A DNA stretch of 11,327 bases from assembly GCA_035444405.1 (NCBI GenBank), contig DAOMOP010000136.1, forward strand, positions 1 through 11,327, given 5' to 3'. Below are positions 6,687 to 11,327 of the stretch, one piece after another. Made by a program: the position numbers and the translations under genes. The stretch comes from DAOMOP01 sp035444405 (GTDB taxonomy: Bacteria; Pseudomonadota; Gammaproteobacteria; Burkholderiales; Rhodocyclaceae). Under the pieces are notes generated by a model that saw only the letters and a program-made list of their open reading frames with translations, searched no databases and was not told where the DNA came from. Numbering within the stretch: the stretch's first letter is position 1; each line of letters begins with the position of its first letter.

Positions 6687-7667
6687 TCAGTCCTCCAGCG
6701 CGGCGCGCGCGGCGGCCAGGATGCGCGCCGCGTCGGGCAGGTAGAGGCCTTCGCGGGCAAAGAACGGTACGTGGATGTCGTAGCCGGCGACCCGGCGCAC
6801 CGGCGTCTCCAGGTACCAGAAGGCCTTGTCGACCAGGCGGCCGACGATCTCGGCGCCGGGGCCGAAAGTGCGGTGGGCCTCGTGCACGACCACCACCCGC
6901 CCGGTCCGCCGCGCCGAGTCGACGAAGCGGCCATCGTCGAGCGGCGAGAGTGTCAGCAGATCGATCACCTCGGCCTCGGCGCCGTCCTCCTCGGCCAGCG
7001 TCTCGGCGGCCTCCAGCGTCGGGTGCAGCATCGCGCCGTAGCTCACCAGCGTGAGGTCGTCGCCTTCGCGCACCGTGCGCGATTCGCCGATCGCCAGCGT
7101 CTCGGGCTCGTCCGGCACCTCCTCGCGAAAGGCCCGGTACAGCGCCTTGGGCTCGAAGTAGATGACCGGATCGGGGTCGCGGATCGCCGCAGCGAGCAGC
7201 GCGCGCGCGTTGCGCGGCCCGGACGGGATCACGACCTTGAGGCCGGGCACGTGGGCGTAGAAGATCTCCTTGCTCTCGGAGTGGTGCTCCAGCGCATGCA
7301 CCCCGGCGCCATAGGGCATGCGTGCGACCAGCGGCACCGTGAAGCGCCCGCGGGTGCGCCAGCGCAGGCGCGCCGCGTGCGACTCGAACTGGTGCATGGC
7401 CACGTAGCTGAAGCCGGAGAACTGCATCTCGCACACCGGCCGCAGGCCGTAGATCGCCATGCCGATCGAGGCGCCGACGATGGCCGATTCGGCGAGCGGG
7501 GTGTCGAGCACGCGCTCGGCGCCGAACTCGTCGATCAGCCCGTCGGTGATGCGGAACACGCCGCCGTCGACGCCGACGTCCTCGCCGAGCACGACCACGC
7601 GCTCGTCCTCGGCCATCGCTTCGTGCAGTGCGAGCCTGATCGCCTCGCCCATGTTCAGTTCAGCCAT
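6687..7667 (-). CDS. pdhB: 2-oxo acid dehydrogenase E1 beta subunit (probably pyruvate dehydrogenase)
   Basis: Beta half of the thiamine-diphosphate-dependent E1, which decarboxylates the 2-oxo acid and reductively acylates the E2 lipoyl group. It is 326 residues, the usual length. Visible family marks: VVVLGEDVGVDGGVF (24-38), RVLDTPLAESAIVGASIGMA (52-71) with the glutamate (60) that activates the thiamine ring, PVCEMQFSGF, RMPYGAGVHALEHHSES (116-132) and GLKVVIPSGPRNARALL (142-158). The C-terminal transketolase-like domain follows (GDDLTLVSYGAML, then VVVVHEAHRTFGPGAEI). AAGGAGG six bases before ATG supports the start; a second in-frame ATG lies five codons on. Its first eight bases, ATGGCTGA, are also the end of the E1 alpha gene, so the two subunits are probably made by coupled translation in equal amounts. 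Confidence 0.95.
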   Translation of the reverse strand: MAELNMGEAIRLALHEAMAEDERVVVLGEDVGVDGGVFRITDGLIDEFGAERVLDTPLAESAIVGASIGMAIYGLRPVCEMQFSGFSYVAMHQFESHAARLRWRTRGRFTVPLVARMPYGAGVHALEHHSESKEIFYAHVPGLKVVIPSGPRNARALLAAAIRDPDPVIYFEPKALYRAFREEVPDEPETLAIGESRTVREGDDLTLVSYGAMLHPTLEAAETLAEEDGAEAEVIDLLTLSPLDDGRFVDSARRTGRVVVVHEAHRTFGPGAEIVGRLVDKAFWYLETPVRRVAGYDIHVPFFAREGLYLPDAARILAAARAALED

Positions 7668-8781
7668 CCTTGCCCTCCTTGCGCGCCGCGAGGAAAGCCT
7701 CGCGCTGCGCGGCCAGTTCCGGCGGCATCGCGTCGAGCAGGTGCTCGAACATCTCGCCGGGCGCGTCGTCGAGCTCGGTCATCGTCTTCTCGGTATCGTC
7801 CCAGGCCGCTTGGATCTCGTCGGCGATCTCGTCGTCCAGCGCGGCGATGTCGTCGTCACCGAGCACGCCCTTGTCCTTGAGGTAGCGCTGGAAACGCTCG
7901 ATCGGGTCGCGCTTCGCCCACTCCTCGACCTCGTCCTCGCTGCGGTAGCGCTTCGGGTCGTCGGCGGTGGTGTGCACCTCCATGCGATAGGTCACCGCCT
8001 CGATCAGGGTCGGACCGTCGCCGGCGCGCGCGCGGCGCACCGCCTCGTCGGCCGCCACGTACACCGCCAGCACGTCGTTGCCGTCGACCTGGATGCCGGG
8101 CATGCCGTAGGCGATCGCCTTCTGCGCGATCGTGCGGCTGCGCGTCTGCTGCTTGAGCGGGGTGGAGATCGCCCAGTGGTTGTTCTGGCACAGGAAGACC
8201 ACCGGGGCCGCAGTGACCGCGGCGAAGTTGAGCGCCTCGTGGAAATCGCCCTCCGAGGTCGCGCCGTCGCCGAAGAAGGTGAGCACGACGCGCTCGTCGC
8301 CGCGCAGGCGCATCGCGTAGCCGATGCCGACCGCGTGCGGGATCTGCGAGGCCACCGGGATCGCGATCGGCAGGTCGTTCTGGCCGTCCGGGATGCGTCC
8401 GCCCTCGTTGTAGCCGGCATTGTAGAGCAGCACGCCGCTCATCGGCGTGCCGCGCCCCAGCNNNNNNNNNNNNNNNNNNNNNNNNATCGCACCGCTCTCG
8501 CGGAAGGCCGGCACCAGCCAGTCTTCGTCTTCCAGCGCAGCGACTGCGCCGATCTGTGCGGCCTCCTGACCCTTGATCGGCGCGAAGGTGCCGATGCGCC
8601 CCTGGCGCTGGAGCTTGAGCATGCGTTCGTCGAAGCGCCGCCCGCGCAGCATCGCCCGGTGCAGCGCGCGCAGCAGCGCGTCGTCCAGACCGGGGTCGAG
8701 CGCCTCGTCGAGTGTGGCGTCGGCATCGAGAATCGACAGGGACTCGATGTCGATGCCGGGTTTGATCCTTCCTCGCGGCAT
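7660..8781 (-). CDS. pdhA: 2-oxo acid dehydrogenase E1 alpha subunit (probably pyruvate dehydrogenase), interrupted by 24 N
   Basis: Alpha half of the heterotetrameric E1; it binds thiamine diphosphate. As written it is 373 codons, but eight of these are unknown bases at 8462-8485; without them it is 365, and the junction reads FRESGAMLGRGTPM, which fits the family better. Visible marks: KGQEAAQIGAVAAL (70-83), DWLVPAFRE, GDGATSEGDFHEALNFAAV (171-189) through QNNHWAIS (199-206), which together form the GDG...NN thiamine-binding motif, and ISTPLKQQTRSRTIAQKA. The later RYRSEDEVEEW is the conserved C-terminal segment near the regulatory loop. AAGGAGG six bases before ATG fixes the start. It is the first gene of the E1 alpha-E1 beta-E2 operon, divergent from aconitase across 252 bp. 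Resemblance to Gram-positive PdhA favours pyruvate as substrate, but a branched-chain oxo acid is possible. Confidence 0.93.
   Translation of the reverse strand: MPRGRIKPGIDIESLSILDADATLDEALDPGLDDALLRALHRAMLRGRRFDERMLKLQRQGRIGTFAPIKGQEAAQIGAVAALEDEDWLVPAFRESGAXXXXXXXXXLGRGTPMSGVLLYNAGYNEGGRIPDGQNDLPIAIPVASQIPHAVGIGYAMRLRGDERVVLTFFGDGATSEGDFHEALNFAAVTAAPVVFLCQNNHWAISTPLKQQTRSRTIAQKAIAYGMPGIQVDGNDVLAVYVAADEAVRRARAGDGPTLIEAVTYRMEVHTTADDPKRYRSEDEVEEWAKRDPIERFQRYLKDKGVLGDDDIAALDDEIADEIQAAWDDTEKTMTELDDAPGEMFEHLLDAMPPELAAQREAFLAARKEGKDG
8462..8485. other. Run of 24 unknown bases (assembly gap) inside E1 alpha
   Basis: Twenty-four N lie within the E1 alpha gene. Flanking sequence stays in the same frame. 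Joining the flanks without the N gives one intact ATG codon and a normal family alignment, so the true gap length may be zero (see findings). Confidence 0.95.
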
Positions 8782-8821
8782 GGCGGGCCTCCTTGGGTTC
8801 CCAAAAGGCGGAAAACAGCGG

Positions 8822-8869
8822 CGCTGCGCGCGCCGGGACGGCGTCGCGCACGGCAGAAGGCGCGCAGCG
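8822..8869 (-). repeat. Inverted repeat in the pdh operon leader
   Basis: CGCTGCGCGC at 8822-8831 is matched perfectly by GCGCGCAGCG at 8860-8869 (10 bp, 28-base spacer). A competing pairing exists between GGACGGCG (8836-8843) and CGCCGTCC (8875-8882). Both lie 40-100 bases upstream of the pdhA ATG. GC-rich sequence makes such pairings easier by chance; no U-run follows. Confidence 0.45.
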
Positions 8870-8976
8870 GGTGTCGCCGTCCGTACGAATTTGACCAGTT
8901 AGTCCCTGCCCTCCGGCGGGCGTTCCGCCCTTCGTGCGGGAACGGGCTCCGGCAGCCTGGGTCACATTTCCCATAC

Positions 8977-9012
8977 GGCGGGGCGGCCCCGCATCTGCAT
9001 GGCCGCCCCGCC
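8977..9012 (+). repeat. 12-bp perfect inverted repeat upstream of the aconitase gene
   Basis: GGCGGGGCGGCC (8977-8988) is the exact reverse complement of GGCCGCCCCGCC (9001-9012), with a 12-base spacer. It ends 21 bases before the aconitase ATG, so in RNA it would form a very stable stem just before the ribosome binding region. No U-run follows, so it does not look like a terminator. It could be an operator or a leader stem. Confidence 0.6.
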
Positions 9013-9033
9013 ACCGCGAGCGCAGGCAACACG

Positions 9034-10995
9034 ATGGCCGACAACGTCACCCGCAAGCTGATCGCCGACCACCTCCTTTCCGGGCGGATGACGCCCGGAG
9101 AGGAGATCGCGCTGCGCATCGACCAGACCCTCACCCAGGACGCCACCGGCACGCTCGCGATGCTGGAATTCGAGGCCATGGGCATCGGCCGCGTGCGCAC
9201 GGAGCTGTCCGCCCAGTACGTGGACCACAACCTGCTGCAGCTCGACTATCGCAACGCCGACGACCACCTCTTTCTCGCCAGCGCCTGCCGCAAGTTCGGT
9301 ATCTGGTTCAGCCCGCCGGGCAACGGCGTGAGCCATCCGGTACACATGGAGTATTTCGGTAGGCCCGGCAAGACCCTGCTTGGCTCGGACAGCCACAGCT
9401 GCGCGGCCGGCGCGCTCGGCATGCTGGCGATCGGCGCCGGCGGCCTGGAGGTGGCGCTGGCGATGGCCGGCGAGCCCTTCCATGTGCGCATGCCCGAGGT
9501 GTGGGGCGTGAAGCTGGTCGGCCGACTGCCCGACTGGGTGAGCGCAAAGGACGTGATCCTGGAGATGCTGCGCCGCCACGGGGTCGCCGGCGGCGTCGGC
9601 CGGGTGGTCGAGTATCACGGCCCCGGGCTCGCGAACCTGTCGGCGATGGACCGCCACGTGATCGCCAACATGGGCGCCGAGCTCGGCGCGACGAGCACCG
9701 TCTTTCCTTCCGACGACGCGGTGCGCCGCTTCCTGCGCCGCCATGGGCGCGAGGACGACTGGTGCGCGCTCACGGCGGACGACGGCGCGGATTATGAGTT
9801 CGAGGACGAGATCGACCTCGGCACGCTCGAACCGCTGATCGCCTGCCCGAGCAGTCCGGGCAATGTCGTGCCGGTGGCCGAGGTCGCCGGGCGACCGATC
9901 TACCAGGCCTACATCGGCTCGTCGGCCAACCCGGGGCTGCGCGACTTCGCGGTGCCGGCGATGATGGTCGATGGCCGGCGCATCGACCCGCGGGTGTCCT
10001 TCGACGTCAATCCGACCTCGCGCCGGATCCTCGGCCAGCTGATGCATCTCGGCTACCTGGAGAAGCTGCTCACCGCCGGCGCCCGCCTGCACCAGACCGG
10101 CTGCAACGGCTGCATCGGCATGGGCCAGGCGCCGGCCACCGGGCGCATCAGCCTGCGCACCGTGCCGCGCAACTTCCCCGGACGCTCGGGCACCCGGGAG
10201 GACCAGGTGTACCTGTGCAGCCCGGAGACCGCGGTCGCCTCGGCGCTCGCCGGCGAGATCGTCGACCCGCGCAGCCTCGGTCTGCCCTGCCCGCGCTTCG
10301 AGGAGCCCGATGCGCCCGCCCCCGACCCCGGCCTGCTGGTCGCGCCGGCCGACGACGGCGCGGACATCGAGCTGGTGAAGGGGCCGAACATCCGCCCGCT
10401 GCCGGAGTGCGACCCGCTGCCGGATGCGCTCGAAGGCCCGGTGCTGCTGAAGGCCGGCGACGACGTGTCGACCGACGAGATCATGCCCGCGGGCGCCGAG
10501 GTGCTGCCGCTCCGGAGCAACATCCCGGCCATCGCGCGCTTCGCCTTCTCGCGCCTCGACCCGGACTTTGCCGCGCACGCCGATGCGTGCGACGCGGACG
10601 GCTTCTTCGTCGTCGCAGGGACGAACTACGGCCAGGGATCGAGCCGCGAGCACGCCGCAATCGCCCCGCGCCACCTCGGCCTGCGCGCGGTGGTGGCGAA
10701 GAGCTTCGCGCGCATCCACTGGCAGAACCTGGTCAATTTCGGCATCCTGCCGCTGACCTTCGCCGACCCGTCCGACCATGCGCGCATCGAGCAGGACGAC
10801 CTGCTCGCCCTGCGCGGGCTCGACCGCCGGCTGCGGGCCGGCGAGCCGCTGACGCTGGTCAATACCACCCGCAACGAACGCTACGAGGTGTGCCATACGC
10901 TGAGCGAACGGCAGCTGCGCATCCTGCGCGACGGCGGCGTGATCCGCCACATCGCCCGCCAGTGCGCCGCCGAGGACGAAGCGGGCGCGGATTGA
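9034..10995 (+). CDS. Aconitate hydratase, short (Aquifex-like) form
   Basis: TCA-cycle enzyme isomerising citrate and isocitrate through cis-aconitate with an iron-sulfur cluster, in the cytoplasm. It is 653 residues, much shorter than AcnA or AcnB (about 860-900), matching the putative aconitases of the Aquifex type. Order: GNGVSHPVHMEYF (97-108), GSDSHSCAAGALGML (117-131), IGSSANPGLRD (294-304), ARLHQTGCNGCIGMG (350-364) with cluster cysteines 357 and 360, SLRTVPRNFPGRSG (373-386), then the swivel domain VSTDEIMPAG (478-487) and GTNYGQGSSREHAAIAPRHLG (529-549). The position normally holding the first cluster cysteine (GSCTN) is Ser297; Cys123 might compensate. I start at ATG 9034 (MADNVTRKLIADHL); the frame is open far upstream but lies antisense to the pdh genes. 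The ribosome binding site is weak (GCAGG). It is divergent from pdhA. A different dehydratase of the same superfamily is a remote alternative. Confidence 0.88.
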   Translation: MADNVTRKLIADHLLSGRMTPGEEIALRIDQTLTQDATGTLAMLEFEAMGIGRVRTELSAQYVDHNLLQLDYRNADDHLFLASACRKFGIWFSPPGNGVSHPVHMEYFGRPGKTLLGSDSHSCAAGALGMLAIGAGGLEVALAMAGEPFHVRMPEVWGVKLVGRLPDWVSAKDVILEMLRRHGVAGGVGRVVEYHGPGLANLSAMDRHVIANMGAELGATSTVFPSDDAVRRFLRRHGREDDWCALTADDGADYEFEDEIDLGTLEPLIACPSSPGNVVPVAEVAGRPIYQAYIGSSANPGLRDFAVPAMMVDGRRIDPRVSFDVNPTSRRILGQLMHLGYLEKLLTAGARLHQTGCNGCIGMGQAPATGRISLRTVPRNFPGRSGTREDQVYLCSPETAVASALAGEIVDPRSLGLPCPRFEEPDAPAPDPGLLVAPADDGADIELVKGPNIRPLPECDPLPDALEGPVLLKAGDDVSTDEIMPAGAEVLPLRSNIPAIARFAFSRLDPDFAAHADACDADGFFVVAGTNYGQGSSREHAAIAPRHLGLRAVVAKSFARIHWQNLVNFGILPLTFADPSDHARIEQDDLLALRGLDRRLRAGEPLTLVNTTRNERYEVCHTLSERQLRILRDGGVIRHIARQCAAEDEAGAD

Positions 10996-11010
10996 GCGCC
11001 CTGCTCCGGC

Positions 11011-11327
11011 TCACGCCTCGGCGCTTGCGTGCACATGCGCGTGCGCCTCGGCTCCGCCCTCGCCGCCGAGCGGCTTGAACACCGCCAGCAGTGCCGGCAG
11101 AACGGTGAGATCGACGATCAGCGCGGCCATCATCGCCAGTCCGGTGGAGAGCGCGAGGATGGAGAAGCCCAGCGTAATCGTCACCGACGTGTAGCACATC
11201 GCCCGCCCGACGCTCGCGTGGCAACGGCGCGCCGCAGCACGGTAATCGCGGTCCTCGGCGAACTCGGCGACGAAGCGGTGCAGGTAGTGGATCGTGTCGT
11301 CCACGCCGATGCCGAGCGCGATCGCCG
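11011..11327 (-). CDS. RND/MMPL-family transporter, C-terminal end (5' truncated)
   Basis: Only about the last 105 residues are inside the window; the gene runs off the right edge. The visible part begins AIALGIGVDDTIHYLHRFVAEF, the GxGVDxxIHxxxR signature of the second transmembrane domain of RND/MMPL exporters (Patched/HpnN-like branch), followed by a charged helix (DYRAAARRCHASVGRA) and two hydrophobic helices, MCYTSVTITLGFSILALS and GLAMMAALIVDLTVLPALLAVF. The protein ends in an unusual tail with alternating histidines (EAHAHVHASAEA). Proteins of this family sit in the cytoplasmic membrane and move lipids or other hydrophobic compounds by proton motive force; the substrate cannot be told. 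Its stop lies 15 bp from the converging aconitase stop, with no terminator between. Confidence 0.85.
   Translation of the reverse strand, partial: AIALGIGVDDTIHYLHRFVAEFAEDRDYRAAARRCHASVGRAMCYTSVTITLGFSILALSTGLAMMAALIVDLTVLPALLAVFKPLGGEGGAEAHAHVHASAEA

Larger units (their letters stand above)
8782..9033. other. Divergent intergenic region between pdhA and the aconitase gene
   Basis: 252 bp without a gene; it must hold the promoters of the pdh operon (leftward) and of the aconitase gene (rightward). Most of it is very GC-rich; the only AT-richer island is about 8886-8904 (GAATTTGACCAGTTAGT). TTGACC at 8891-8896 resembles a -35 box but no acceptable -10 lies at the right distance. Two perfect inverted repeats are listed separately. 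The AAGGAGG ribosome binding site of pdhA is at the left end. Confidence 0.6.

Noticed and set aside
5122..6744. 540-codon open frame antisense to E2
   Set aside because: It is the mirror of the E2 reading frame, and its apparent hydrophobic repeats arise from the Lys/Glu/Asp repeats of the linker read backwards.
6652..7434. Upstream in-frame extension of the E2 gene
   Set aside because: It overlaps E1 beta and is arginine-rich shadow sequence; the lipoyl domain begins at the ATG at 6651, which has its own ribosome binding site.
8887..8905. Possible GntR-type (PdhR/FadR-like) operator around TTTGACCAG
   Set aside because: Only one half-site is present; the expected inverted partner is missing.
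7459..9033. Open plus-strand frame extending the aconitase gene far upstream across the pdh genes
   Set aside because: It is antisense to well-supported E1 genes, its translation is low-complexity, and recognisable aconitase similarity starts only at the ATG at 9034.
8962..10950. 662-codon open frame antisense to the aconitase gene
   Set aside because: Typical of GC-rich DNA where the opposite strand lacks stops; the translation is rich in Arg, Ala, Val and His with no family motif.
1..11327. CRISPR arrays, insertion sequences, integrase or phage genes, tRNA or rRNA
   Set aside because: No repeat-spacer pattern, transposase, terminal repeats, or cloverleaf-like sequence was seen; the gene content is housekeeping.

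Overview
This is a GC-rich (roughly 70% by eye) stretch of ordinary chromosomal DNA from an aerobic, respiring bacterium, most likely a beta- or gammaproteobacterium. The evidence is a NuoN-type Complex I subunit, a three-gene pyruvate-dehydrogenase-like operon with separate E1 alpha and beta subunits, a short-form aconitase, and strong AAGGAGG-type ribosome binding sites. I see no phage, insertion sequence, tRNA/rRNA or CRISPR. The assignment to class is inference.

Layout from left to right. (1) 1-895 (+): the last ~297 residues of NADH-quinone oxidoreductase subunit N, cut by the left edge. (2) 896-3336 (-): a compact set read right to left: a glutamate dehydrogenase of the Glu/Leu/Phe/Val family, then a 69-residue four-cysteine protein (DUF3330-like), then an acetamidase/formamidase-family protein. 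The last two overlap by GTGA. nuoN and the amidase converge with their stop codons touching inside TGATCA. (3) 3337-3670: a divergent intergenic region with inverted repeats on the gdh side. (4) 3671-5046 (+): single-domain rhodanese, a glycine-rich hydrophobic stress-type protein and a two-CBS-domain protein, closed by a hairpin terminator at about 5069-5097. (5) 5116-8781 (-): E1 alpha, E1 beta and E2 of a 2-oxo acid dehydrogenase complex, probably pyruvate dehydrogenase, without an E3 gene in view. (6) 8782-9033: a second divergent intergenic region with two strong inverted repeats. (7) 9034-10995 (+): an aconitate hydratase of about 653 residues. (8) 11011-11327 (-): the C-terminal end of an RND/MMPL-family transporter, cut by the right edge.

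Functionally the window is central carbon and nitrogen metabolism. Pyruvate dehydrogenase feeds acetyl-CoA to the TCA cycle in which the divergently read aconitase works. Glutamate dehydrogenase joins 2-oxoglutarate to ammonia, and the amidase beside it may release ammonia from simple amides. Complex I reoxidises the NADH. The rhodanese/glycine-zipper/CBS trio looks like a small stress or energy-sensing operon of unknown detail.

I found no convincing novel system. The points most worth a second look are: a run of 24 N inside the E1 alpha gene that probably represents no missing sequence; an unusually charged, repeat-built linker in E2, with hexapeptide and decapeptide tandem repeats, in place of the usual Ala/Pro linker; an aconitase whose first canonical cluster cysteine is a serine; and perfect inverted repeats in the leaders of gdh, the pdh operon and the aconitase gene.
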